64,000 nucleotides of DNA. Source: Prostheceraeus crozeri. Its lineage: Eukaryota > Platyhelminthes > Polycladida > Euryleptidae. The notes below the pieces were generated by a model that was given only the letters and a program-made list of their open reading frames with translations, was not told the origin of the DNA and did no database searches. The DNA lies in assembly GCA_907163375.1 (NCBI GenBank), contig CAJQUW010007404.1, positions 248,001 to 312,000 of the forward strand, in the 5' to 3' direction. How positions within the stretch are numbered: the first letter of the stretch is position 1; the number at the start of each line of letters is the position of its first letter. Below, one piece after another: positions 24,092 through 35,245 of this stretch. Both the position numbers and the translations under genes were made by a program.

Positions 24092-27000
24092 ATAGCTGTG
24101 CTTACCAGCTAGGCTACTGCATCTCCTGCCACGCCTGTATCATACAACATTTCTTAAGCCATTTTCCACTTGCCGCTTTCTCCAACAATTTCAAGCACCG
24201 ATTAAATAATGAAATTTCGAGAAAGGCTACTCTTTGAAGAGTGGCAGAAGGTCAAGGATAATAGTCATCGATAAGTGATTAAGAGCATTTTGCCACACTA
24301 TTACAATACTGACATTCTGTCAACATTCCATCAACATGAATATCGAAACTTGTATAATTGAGCTCAGACGAATGAAAATACCATATGTTCCTTACTGATA
24401 GTAATGTGAAACCTATACCATAGCCACAATAGTCTACTATTTTCGTGTAAGATGAGAAATGCGAATAAGAAAAATGTGAATGAAAAAATGAAGTTTTAGC
24501 GTTGCTACTCCTTCACAGGAGTTCGGATGCTTTTTCGCCAATTTCCAAAGACAACAACACTTTAATCCAAACCGAGGCGCGGATCCAAATCGGCTCAAAG
24601 AAATGAAGCCAAACCGAGTCGTGGACAGATTATTTCAAGCCGAGCCGAGCTGCCGTCGGCACGGTTCAAACTGTGGCTCAACTCAGGTAGGCTACAGAAG
24701 AAGACGTGTTAAAACCTATGAGCAAAGAAAATCCAATCCTGGTGTATTTTTCGTCATCATGTCGTTAATAGGACAGATAATGTGTGCAAAAATGATACAT
24801 TACATGTACTTTACACAGCTCCACGAATTTCGCTAATGTGAATATGTTTTAAAGTAATGATAGGGAAGGTCTAGTGATATGGACTTGCAATCATACGGTA
24901 AAGCGTTCAAATTACAGATGGAAACTGGTCATAATTTTCAGGCTAGTCCGACTTCGGTGAAGTGGCAGACCGGAATCAATCCAATTTCAGGAATTGAAAA
25001 TGAAATTTAATTTTTCAAAAAATTCTGAAATTCATGATTTTTATCAATCACATCCAATTAGCCTACGGGACAGTCCTCTTTTCAGCATTCTATACGATGT
25101 ATATACTGAGCACAATTTCGACGAAAGTGAGTTATAACATGCCTGTAGGTGCGCTTGTTTTTAAATGAATAACTCAAACCCGTTCAGACTCTCATTCGGA
25201 ATAACTTGCTCTCAAAATTTTGCATCGCAAAATCAAAATTACGTGTTGAATAAGCAATTTTCTCATAGAATTGTTTGGAATTCATATTATCAAGTCGAAA
25301 TTATTATATTAATTCTAAAGAGCAATTCGACGCGCGGTTGCAACAGAATATGAAAAATAATCAAAAGTTACTTGAACAGAATAAATGTTTCACCGGTCTG
25401 GCTGCTTCAACTGTATCATTTACATTACCAAGAAATTACAAAGATAAATTCAAAGTTGTGATAATACTATGAAAGTCAAATCACATTTCATAATCAAGAT
25501 ATCTCTCTCATATATACAGTTAGCAGAAGTAGAAATCTTTTTAGGTTCGAAATTAATATGATATCACAAAGCCATGCAAAATCAGTGAATGAAATTCTTG
25601 TTTTGTGTTAATAAATAGTTCATTGATTGCGTTTCTTAACTCTGTTGATTCGTCTATTTGTCTTGTAAATACGTCATTGTTGTACACTTTGATGATGAAC
25701 TGCGTTATTTTGCCTTCATGTTTCTCTTTAAAATTATATTTGTGAAATCAAAATCTTATCACAGCTTGGCTTGATTGTATAGCAGTTTTATAGAAGTTAT
25801 TGAAAAATCCCAAAATTTCTGCATTAGAATATATATTGTCACTTTATATAACAACAGAATCAAAATGAAATACATTTGGCCTGAAATCCAGACCGGTCCG
25901 GTGCTAGCTTCTATCTTCAGTTCAAATCTAACAAGAGTCATTGGAGCATCGCACACATATCACGTGTTCAAGAAACTAACATCCTTCCTGCCCTATCGAA
26001 AAGATATCAACGGAAGTAAAAAGCCTCTATCACAATTTCAATAACAATCGAGCCTTTTTATTTAAAAAACAAAGTGTTTTAGTGCGTGATAAAAAGATAG
26101 CGCATTTTGTGGTCTTTAAACAATTTCTTTATTATTCTCATGTTTGACTATTACACCATCTTATCCACCAAGAATTAAGCGATCATCATTATCTTATCAA
26201 GGCGCTAGTGCAAGTACTTTTCCCATCGTAATTTCTCATTCATTTTCAGCGTTAACAGATGTCTATCATCAACGAATACGAAAGGAGCGAAAAGATTGCT
26301 TCGCTACTCAAAACCCATGATGGTTCTATTTCCCTTAATCGAAATAGCGAGTGAAAAAATTACAAAGCTTTCCTTACTCTCTTCCTGCATGACCCAACGC
26401 ATTCACACGCGGAACAGTTTAGTAGCGAAGCTTCCAAATGATTCATGTCATAGAATACTCGCACAACACGCGTGCGAAGTCAGTTCTATCATCATCACTA
26501 CACTCTTGTTGAAATGTGACCCAACACGCTACCTCAGTGTCAGGGCTTCTCTCTTATCCCCGGCAAACTCTCTGATGCTACCGACCTACCGCAGACGACG
26601 ATCCCAAGCCAACTTTGGCATATATGGAAGATCAGAAACTTCAATGTTAAATCTTCTTTCGCATATGGGGCTTAGGAGGAATAGTCCGACGATATCCGCA
26701 CTAATGTTTTAAGTGGCCGGGGCCGGGATCAGTGCAGGACTCGAAGTCATGGCACATGAAAATGCGGAAAACTCCAATAATAGCCAGAAAAGTGCATGAA
26801 ATGAATAAATTCACAAAATTCTTTCAAAGAATCAGCATGGAATGAAATAATTTCGGATCCTAGAATCACGGACATTTTGAGTACTGGGTAGGCAACCGGC
26901 GTCTGTCGGTTTCTTTATAGCAGTTCATAGAAATAAGATCTGCAGCTTCAACACATAAATCAGTGTTCCCATACTCCATAGAAGTAGGACAGTTTGCATG

Positions 27001-27273
27001 GAATTCCCTCTTTGAGCGTAATGCTTACTTTCGACATAATTTCAGCTTCAATAGGATAATTACACTTACTATGTTAGATGATAAGCTAATACATACATTT
27101 TCAATACTTGTTTATCAACCATTATGAAGATATGCACCTACAGTATGCACAATAGGTAGGAGCAATCAAAATTCATGTGAAGATGTTGTGTTGAAGAATT
27201 GAGACAAATTATGTGCCTGATTGTGGCCGTCGTCTTAACACTTTTGTAAATGTCTTGACTATACATATTTTCA
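24092..27273. other. Intronic; no gene recognised
   Basis: Contains a patch at 24560-24680 with repeated AACCGAG/AGCCGAG words, and an old repeat segment at 25768-25831 related to 14792-14855. The 138-codon open frame at 26296-26712 has no motif that I recognise. Confidence 0.4.
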
Positions 27274-27511
27274 AGTTATTGGTTGGCAAGAGTCAAGATA
27301 GATATTGATGTTGATTATAACTTTTAATTAAATTTCTTACTCATGATATCTTATTACCCTTTATGTAAATGTGAATTTTGAATTTTGTGCATGTAAATGT
27401 TTTCCTTCTATGCCTGACGATGATCTTCTCATGAAGATCGAAATTAATTGCCAAAATATAAAGTTATAATTAACAACAATGTTTATCTTGACTCTTCCCA
27501 ACCAATAACTC
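27274..27511. mobile_element. Small inverted-repeat element (MITE-like), 238 bp
   Basis: The left arm, 27274-27322, matches the reverse complement of 27463-27511 at roughly 43 of 49 positions (both contain GTTATTGGTTGG and AGAGTCAAGATA). The interior carries a hairpin with a hammerhead-like core. No transposase and no certain target duplication were seen. Confidence 0.75.
27414..27443 (+). ncRNA. Hammerhead-ribozyme-like core, weak
   Basis: CTGACGA (27414-27420) is followed by one extra T, a perfect 7-bp stem (GATCTTC / GAAGATC) with a TCAT loop, and then GAAA (27440-27443). This order is the hammerhead core CUGANGA - stem II - GAAA. The extra T before the stem departs from the strict consensus, and I could not pair convincing stems I and III. 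Hammerhead motifs are known from Penelope-like elements, so a degenerate derivative is possible. Confidence 0.3.
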
Positions 27512-27667
27512 GTCATAACACTATCGACGCATGGGCCTTAATAATAGATATATACAAAAAACTAATCTGAAGTGCACGTAATGCCTAGACGGGCTAGCGT
27601 AGGAACACGGTATCATTAAGTTCCTTACATCTAAGACTGGAGCTCAATTTCTTCCACCGAGGACTTA

Positions 27668-27833
27668 GCCGGTGATGCTATCACCAGAGTTTGTTGGAGT
27701 ATTGAGATACTATAAGTTTGATTCCAGATGCCCTTCCTGTCATACTCCAACCAATAGCATCGAGTGCATACTCGACCAATTGACCATTAGGACGGAATGC
27801 GAAGCCCCTACCGACTGTTCCACGGAGAGCACT
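27668..27833 (-). mobile_element. tRNA-derived SINE, diverged copy 3
   Basis: On the minus strand it starts with CTCCGTGGAACAGTCGG and later has GACAGGAAGGGCATCTGGA, the same blocks as at 21599-21785. The 3' part is strongly diverged. It is clearly older than copy 2. Confidence 0.65.
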
Positions 27834-29889
27834 ATTTTAGGCGTGAATAAAAATCAAATATGATGAAGAGAATACAAGCTGAAGCTTTTGACGTCCTAAA
27901 TTTTTTGCAATGTTTACGACCTCCTTCGCAGGAGTCGACACTTAAATCCCTACAAAACCTATTGTGTACGTTGTTAGTCAAATATTCTCATACGTAATAC
28001 AATATTAGGCGTCTAAGACTAACCGCAACACAGTTCCCAATGAACAATGACATAAGTTCAATTGACAAATTCGATAGAATATCAATCCCACAGGCGAAAG
28101 TCTCTGACATTGGAAAGTTGCCAACAATGTCATCGTTGTCGTTAAATATAACAGATATTAGCGTTTTCGTGAACAGCTTGATTGGCAGAAGGGATAATTC
28201 TTCCCTCGACCAGCACGACCATAGCAATATTCTTTCTCTACATGGTTACCGATGTCCCTTCGAAAGAATTGGGAAAGAAAAGGATGTGAAGAAGAAGAAT
28301 GAGTCACGGAACACATTTGCCTACTCTCCGCTTGCCCCGTGAGGAAGACCCATGTTCAATTCTCACCCTGACTTTCCTTCATGATTTCCTCTTTCCCACG
28401 CAATTAAGGAACAGTATTTCAACGGTGAACTGCTGAATCAGATGTCTATCACAACAGTATCACTGTGTAACGGAATACTATCTGCAATGAGGATACTTTC
28501 ACTAATTCAAATTCAAACTGGTAATCAATTTAGTTAAGCAAAGAAATGAAGCTCCACCAAAGTTCGTAAAGCAGTTGAAGACTGAAAATTTCGAGATTTA
28601 GGAAATTTAAATTGCGGACATCGTAATTATTCGACCTGTGAAAAAGAGAAATGATGAGTTTGTCTGCTTTCCATATCCAAAGTTGCTCGCGATCATTACA
28701 GCATACAGCATGTGCACATGAGCTGCCTGGCCTGCTCAACTTCGTGAAGAGCTCGCGTGTCACAAGGTAGGGCCAATAGTATCTCATCTCTTATCCAACT
28801 TTGGTGGCCTCTCGCCAACTTTTAATGATACTCACAGTTCGCTACTAAATTTAGATTTCACATCACTTCTTCCCATCGGGAGCTTTGGACGGCAGTGAAT
28901 TGGGCAACACTCGCAAGAATGTCATCATTGTTGCTTCGTGAGCGATTTTGCCATTTATGTTCGAGTAGGAGAAGATCCAATAATGATCATGACAAATCTT
29001 GGAGTGTAGTCTGTACGGCCATTTATTATAGAGCAAGGGGAAATATTCAATTTTTTCTATTCTGGCCATGTTGAATGACTAAAACAAACACCATCATACA
29101 CGTGATTTTTTACTGTCAACATAAAACTATCAGTTGGTTATTGAAGAACCTCGCTAATGACTAAAACACTGCACAATATTTACTGATAGAAAACAACTGG
29201 ATAGGCTGAAACAGTGTCAGACTTCGCGCGAACGATCATGTAGTAATCAGAGCATTGATGCTCACCTAATGCAAAGCCCACAACTGACAATAAAGTATTG
29301 ATATAATTCATTGTCTTACTGCGGGCACGTGTGTGTGGTTAAGCGGCACAATTAGGCTTATAAGTCGGGGGACATGCATGTATATGTCCGATATTTTGTT
29401 CTACATGATAAAATATTAAGTCCGATTTCCTCTTCAGTTGTTAATTTTGGAATGAATACTTTTACAATGCACAGCTGAATATGCAAAGTTGGGTTTAGGT
29501 ATTGTGAGATTGTCTCGACCCAATGGTGTCAAGATTTGATGGCTACCAAAATTTTTGAAGATTTTCTCGCAGAATAAGTTGCTGTTTCCTTTCCACGCAA
29601 ATTGTTGTTTAGTAAATAGGCTCTCCCTTTCAAAAATAAGAGATACATACATGCAGGTAGCACATATTTTTACGCGTCATGACAGCAATTTTTCTGATTT
29701 GCTTTACGGGGGTTCCTATACAGCAAAATTCACTACGTTATAGACTTTCTGCTATAGGCGTGCATAATACTCGTACAAATTGCAATTAAATATTGCCATT
29801 AACTGCAATTTGCATTACGGGTTATATCAAGATGTTTTAGCAATGAACTTAGCTTGCCTTTTTACTTCGTGTCTGCTCTGTAGTTTTTT
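27834..29889. other. Intronic; no gene recognised
   Basis: AT-rich. The short block 28861-28897 (TTCCCATCGGGAGCTTTGGA) resembles the 3' end of the SINE family on the minus strand and may be a small relic. Nothing else is supported. Confidence 0.4.
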
Positions 29890-30282
29890 GAAACATGACT
29901 GACCGATAAACGAAAGCAACTGGAACGTGACTGACATTATTTTGTCTAGCAGTATAAGTAATCGGAATTTTCTTCTATTATTATAGGTGAAATAAGTGGT
30001 TGGTATGACGAACACGCAGAGCATCTTATCCAAGACAAAATAAATCACAATTCGCAGAGTCTGGCTCAGGTATTAATCGACTACAGAAACGTTTTTCTCT
30101 CTGGAACGTGACTGATCGCTTTTAAATTTGTCCCGACAAATAAAATATGGCAGATAAATTATGACGACCACCATTTTCAGAACCTTAGCAATTGGCTCAT
30201 GTGTGAAATATAAAAGTTAGTTTGAATAATACTTTAAGAACGCTTGCTATAAGACTTTGCACGACTTTGGAACGTGACTGAC
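29890..30282 (+). repeat. Dispersed short repeat GGAACGTGACTGAC
   Basis: Copies of the 14-mer start at 29922, 30103 (last base changed) and 30269, with a weaker copy (GAAACATGACTGACCG) at 29890. The copies at 29922 and 30269 are each followed by TTTTGTCTAGCA within 30 bp. The spacing is irregular, so this is a cluster of related short blocks rather than a simple tandem array. Confidence 0.7.
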
Positions 30283-30464
30283 CGCGCGGATTGGCCCACA
30301 TGCTAATTTTGTCTAGCATACTATCACAAGCTTATGATGCCAGTGCTTTTATCAGTAACTAAAAAAATCTCGAGATTGGATTCCCTATTTTGGACAACGA
30401 ATAAACCTTTGCTTTGATGATTTTTTTGAAAGAACAATCAATTACCATAAAGGCTTATGTCTGC

Positions 30465-32105
30465 TCACCTTGTCGACCCTTGTCCCGCGTATCCCAGGGT
30501 AGGTCCAGTCCTCTTTTTCCATTCCTTCCGGTTATGGACCAGGGAGGCATCCACTCCTTTTGTCTTCATGTCGGCGGTTATTGTCGCTGTCCAGGTCTTC
30601 TTCGGGCGGCCTCTACCTCTTCTTCCTTCCACTTGAAGACGTGATGCTTTCTTAAGGGGATGGCTCTCTCCGCGACGCTGCACATGACCAAACCATGACA
30701 GCCTTCTTGCTCTTGCCACTTCTTGAATAGGGCTATCTCCACATTAGATCTTATTTCTTCATTGGTCTTCCGGTCCAAGCGTGTGTAGCCCTGCATCCAC
30801 CTTAGCATCCGCATCTCCGCCACGTGCAGCTTCTGCTCATCTGTCTTGAGAGGGGCCCAGCACTCAGAACCATAAAGGATTGCTGGCCTGATCATAGAGG
30901 AGTATACTTTGCTCTTTATCTTCATTGGCATCCTTCTGTCACATAGCACTGGAGTCAGTCTCTTCCATGTGTTCCAGCCGCAACGTACTCGATGTGCAAC
31001 ATCACCTGCGCTGGTCACCTCAGTATTGACCATGGACCCCAGATATTTAAAGCAGTCCACACTCTTCACCGGCTGACTCTGAATCTCCATAGTTGTTCTT
31101 CTTGGATCGGACGACAGATATTCGGTCTTGGAACGGCTTACCCTCAGGCCCTTACTTTCAAATGCTCTCCTCCATGCTTCCAACCTTCGCTCTACATCTT
31201 GATGACTGTTTCCAAATATTACGAGATCGTCGGCGTATAACATATCCCAGGGACCACCTCTTCTGCAATCCTTGGAAATTTCATCCATTATTACGATGAA
31301 GAGAGAAGGGCTTAAAGCTGAGCCTTGATGTAGCCCAACCGAGACAGGAAAGGCACGACTTTCACCTTGTCTACATCTCACTGCAGTTGTGCTGTCCCTG
31401 TACATGTCCTGTATTAAACGGATGTAGCACTCCGGTACTTCCCGTGTGCGGAGACAATTCCATATCAGCTTCCTTGGGACTGTATCGTAGGCCTTTTCGA
31501 GATCAACGAACACTGCGTGGAAAGGCTTATTTTTCTCTCTGAATGCCTCCATCGCCATTCTCAGACAAAATTGTGGGTCTGTTGTGCCAACTCCTGGTCT
31601 GAAGCCAAATTGATTGATATCCACCTCAATAAGATCACGAAGACGCTTCTCCAAAATCTTCTCCAGAATCTTCATGGTGTGACTGAGAAGCTTGATACCG
31701 CGATAGTTGCCAACATCTTGATGGTCTCCTTTACCCTTGAAGATAGGTGTAATAACACTTTTCCGCCACGCGTCCGGTATCCTTCCCGATGTCAGTATCT
31801 CATTGAAGAGGTACACCAGAAGGTCCAAGCCGTAGTCCCCAAGCACCTTGAAAACTTCAATAGGAATGTCATCCGGTCCACAACTTTTACCCGATCTCAC
31901 TTTTTTCAGTTGCTCAGCCACTTCATCCCTTGTAATCATCTCCACTGGACCCTCAACAGCAGCTCCAGCAGGGATCTCTTCATGCGGCCTTGTTTGATTC
32001 AACAGGGCTTCGTAGTAGTTTTCCCAGTTGTTCCCACTTGCCGTTGTGATAATGTGACCCGACTCATCCTTGAGTGTGATGTGAGTGTGTCTAAGTGTGA
32101 TAATT
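30465..32105 (-). pseudogene. RTE-clade LINE reverse transcriptase, 5'-truncated and frameshifted
   Basis: About 510 codons of the RT and C-terminal region of an RTE-group non-LTR retrotransposon. On the minus strand from 32105, in order: KCGPDDIP-like (GKSCGPDDIPIEVFK), FGFRPGVGTTDPQ, FVDLEKAYDTVPR with the first catalytic Asp, GLHQGSALSPSLF, LYADDLVIF with the catalytic Asp pair, then SECW and a final WFGHVQRR plus EGRRGRGRPKKTW. The frame shifts once near 30730, where one base seems lost from a C run, so the last 85 or so codons continue in another frame. The apurinic-type endonuclease is missing. It has the same orientation as the chimaerin gene, in whose intron it lies. The good preservation suggests a fairly recent insertion. 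Confidence 0.93.
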
Positions 32106-33560
32106 TATCGAGTAGTTGACGGATTTATGAGAAATTATTTTCATTTCTGCTTTAATAAATTACTTTCTTGCTATTATTACGATGTCCAAGACCCATAAGA
32201 TGTTGATATATGGGACATAGACCCATAAGATTGGACAATTTGTCAAAAATAAAGGAATCGAGCTATTCAAGCAAGGAATCGATGAATTTCAGCAAGAAGT
32301 ATTAACCATGAAAATGTCACAGAAGTATAAAGTTTTTGAAACAACAAAGATTCAGCATAAACAAATTAACGGAATTCATTAGAATCCCCAATGCTACACT
32401 TTCAGTTTCTAAGAGGATGCTTCGATTCCGCGCCAATATTTGCATTTTACTCAAACAGCTTCTACATTTTCTGGATATTTTGTTGACTTCTTATCTGTCA
32501 TTGCAGCATCAATATTCACTTATAATGTAACGTGAAGCGAATTAAAATTTAATTGGCCCTTAATTGACAAGAGGTATTGATACAAACTAGTAATTTCTCA
32601 TTCATGTGACGCATTAAGCATTGTGATTTCAAAAGACAAATTGACTGATGGCACTGGTACTATTGACCTCGAGCAGCTTCATAACGCAATTGGCACGTTG
32701 ACCATTTCTAGCACCCTTGGCAGCATGATATAAGGACTCTCCGTATTCTACGACAATGCAGTCAACGAGTAGATGGAAATGTGTAGCAGTTGTAAAACTA
32801 CATGCGAAAAAACGATGTTATTGCAGAGAAAGAATTTGATTCATTTAATTTCTATTGCTCAAATGCGAGTATGAGAAATACAGAAACTTCAGTGATATAC
32901 GTAATTAAATACTTGCTTAGTGACGGTTTTTGAGTGAAAAGTAGATTGTGAAGAATTCTGTTGCATGAATCGAATGTTGTGAAAGCCATACTAGCTAGTA
33001 ATATACCAAATCCTGAAATACAGAAGTTCGAAAGACGTCAGTGAGATACAAGGGGCTACATGCACATCTATTGCGCAAACTGCTCAATGCTGGCACCGAA
33101 TTTATCCATATTTATTAGCTGCAATGACAGCTTATATGGATATAAATTTTTCAAAGATTGCCGCGTTGTGCAACGTAGTATCGACAGTTTCTATACTATT
33201 CGTAACGATTATTTGGAATCTTCGTGACTTCACCATTATTTCGCATGAATCAATGCGAAGTAATGGAGAAGCTGCGCATTTGACACGATCACAGAGCTTT
33301 CCCAACCTCTCTTCTACTACACGATGATGGCATGTCGTGAAGCAGCTGCTAGTTGCAAATAATAACAGCTTTTCGTTCAATTAGTCAATATAATTAAATA
33401 TGTATACTCCAAATCGCAGAAAACTCAGTAAGATAAATAAGACAGCCTGATAAACGTTCTCTGCAAAATGAACATTAATGTCACTGAATACCCAAGTACA
33501 TTTAACGACAGAATGAAATTAAATAAACGATTGATCACATTACCATGCAAAAGAATCGTG
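32106..33560. other. Intronic; no gene recognised
   Basis: AT-rich DNA with no motif-bearing open frame or clear repeat. Confidence 0.45.
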
Positions 33561-33629
33561 GTTGGTCGGATTAAAACCTACGACCAAGGTTAACTAGACC
33601 TGTGCTCTACCAACTGAGCTACGAACTAC
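33561..33629 (-). tRNA. tRNA-Thr-like pseudogene or SINE head
   Basis: On the minus strand it has a strong A box (TAGCTCAGTTGGTAGAGC, D-stem GCTC/GAGC intact), an anticodon arm AGGT-CTAGTTA-ACCT that would expose AGT (Thr), and a degraded B box (GGTTTTAATCC where GGTTCGAATCC is expected). The acceptor arms pair poorly. With a damaged T arm it is unlikely to be a functional tRNA; it is more likely a tRNA pseudogene or the head of a SINE. Confidence 0.6.
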
Positions 33630-33956
33630 TTTTGCCACTGTGTCAATTGGCAGGCTCAAACCCTCGCCACCACACATCAGTTGCTATAACACCAATGAAT
33701 AAATAACTCGTAGGCAAGTAGCGGGGATCGATTGTCCACCAACGTATCTTAAACCATGTCGTAAAAGACGTAAACGTCATGCGAAGCCTTCATTAAGCTA
33801 TCAAAAATGCGGAGGTGTAAGTCGCAGACACACAGATCCTTTAAAAGCACTAAGGTGCGTATGCTTAGTTCAGTACAATTCAAACATATTCTCCTGGAAC
33901 TGTGTTGAATTATGAAAATTAAAAAAAAATGATTAGAGTTCAAATTTATAAATTAC

Positions 33957-34158
33957 CTGATCGCTAAAGTGAAGGCATCATCAGCTCTGTTGCTCCGTCG
34001 GATTAGAAATCCACCATCGTCAGTCCCTAAGAGATTGTCCGTGTCTTGACGACTGATATGTCCATGATATTCTCGTCCATACTGTACCGGACAGTCTTCA
34101 ACAATTCGGTCAGTCAATATAGCAATTGGACGAGGTGCCTCCTGCTGCAGTTGGTACA
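33957..34158 (-). CDS. Chimaerin, exon with start of SH2 domain
   Basis: Second coding exon seen here, 202 bases, between an acceptor ending TTCATTGTAG and a donor GTAATT on the minus strand. With the first base supplied by the preceding exon it encodes LYQLQQEAPRP, a block shared almost exactly with vertebrate chimaerins. YGREYHGHISRQDTDNLL and GGFLIRRSNRADDAFTLAI follow. FLIRRS is the SH2 phosphotyrosine-pocket strand (family FLVRES); its Arg is kept, but Glu is replaced by Arg. The exon ends with AG of a split Arg codon completed at 17244. Exons 2 and 3 are 16.7 kb apart. SH2 domains in this family position the Rac-GAP near tyrosine-phosphorylated partners. Confidence 0.94.
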
Positions 34159-35190
34159 CTACAATGAATACAAGGCACATTTGTGTCAGGAAGTCTTGAA
34201 CTCAATGATATATTCGACTGTTTAGCAATAAAGAAATAGGAGCTTTAAGATTTTCAAGTTTGACGAGCCCGAAAGTGAGGGATTGGATACAGATAAAGGT
34301 TAAAAGCATTTCGTTTGTTGAGACACTTCAAAACACAAAAATTCGCTTTTCTTTGAATCCAAGATTTTGCGTCATTTCTTTTCGATAGAACAACTTATCA
34401 AATAAATCGACAACCTAAAAGCTGTTGACATGTGAAATAGAGTACGCCACGTCGATAGCATACTATTTGTCAAATTCATATGTCACATGCTTACATCACT
34501 TATGCCTATATTCTTGGCAGTATATATTCTAGGCATTCGCATTAATATCTACATTGAGGCATGGAGAGACAGTGCAAACACTAGCTCACTTGCATTAATC
34601 TGCTCTCGCAATATCAATGCATCTATCAGCATATCTGTATCTTTTTCATCAATTACTGGGATTTGAAAAACACACTTTTTAGCCTTAATCCAGAGTACCC
34701 AGGTCGAGAAGGACACAAAGCATTTGTTTCGAGATGTTTGCATAAACCCGCCGATTTGTTTGCACCCACGTTGAACTAATTTCTAACCTCCAACGAAACC
34801 AACCCTGTCAGCATTTCTCAACATTGTCCGAGATCGCTATCGAGCGCTGACTTTGTAGTCTCATGGACCCATAGCCTGTTGCAGCTCTTAGTCATAGATA
34901 CTAGTTCACAGGATCGAAGAACTTGATAGAAACCAACTCTGCCCGACACACGGACATTGGACAAAAAATATGCCTCAGGCAGAGTCCTCAAGCACCCGAT
35001 TTCGGATTTGTGTGCTCCAGGAAGAATTCACAATAAATTACATACTCGAAACTACTTCAATATTCAGATGCATTTCATATCGACTCGACCGTCACTGTCA
35101 AAACGTACTTTTAGAATTATTTCATTTATGAATTTCTGACAAAATGCGGAATATATTTTAAAAAATCATCAATTGCATAGCGAAACTCAC
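34159..35190. other. Chimaerin intron 1
   Basis: About 1 kb of minus-strand intron, with donor GTGAGT just below exon 1 and acceptor just above exon 2. Nothing else is recognised in it. Confidence 0.8.
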
Positions 35191-35242
35191 ATGTAGCCTT
35201 GTATGCAGGTAATGGCTGCTTTTCATCTGACACAACGCTCAT
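35191..35242 (-). CDS. Chimaerin, first coding exon
   Basis: ATG at 35242-35240 opens a 17-codon segment, MSVVSDEKQPLPAYKAT, followed by a split Leu codon. The donor GTGAGT lies at 35190-35185. Spliced to 34158 it reads DEKQPLPAYKATLYQLQQ, parallel to DEYRPPVWKSYLYQLQQ of vertebrate alpha2-chimaerin. This supports both the exon and the start. Three bases upstream of ATG is a possible acceptor (CTTTTCAG, boundary at 35245/35246), so this is probably not the first transcribed exon; a 5' UTR exon would lie at higher coordinates. If the reading frame instead continues upstream, the protein would be longer than its vertebrate relatives. Confidence 0.85.
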
Positions 35243-35245
35243 CAC

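Noticed and set aside
24560-24680. CCGAG-rich patch as a terminal inverted repeat
   Set aside because: Repeated words without a partner end or target duplication.
26296-26712. 138-codon open frame
   Set aside because: No motif, no homologue recalled, no start or splice context; kept as unassigned.
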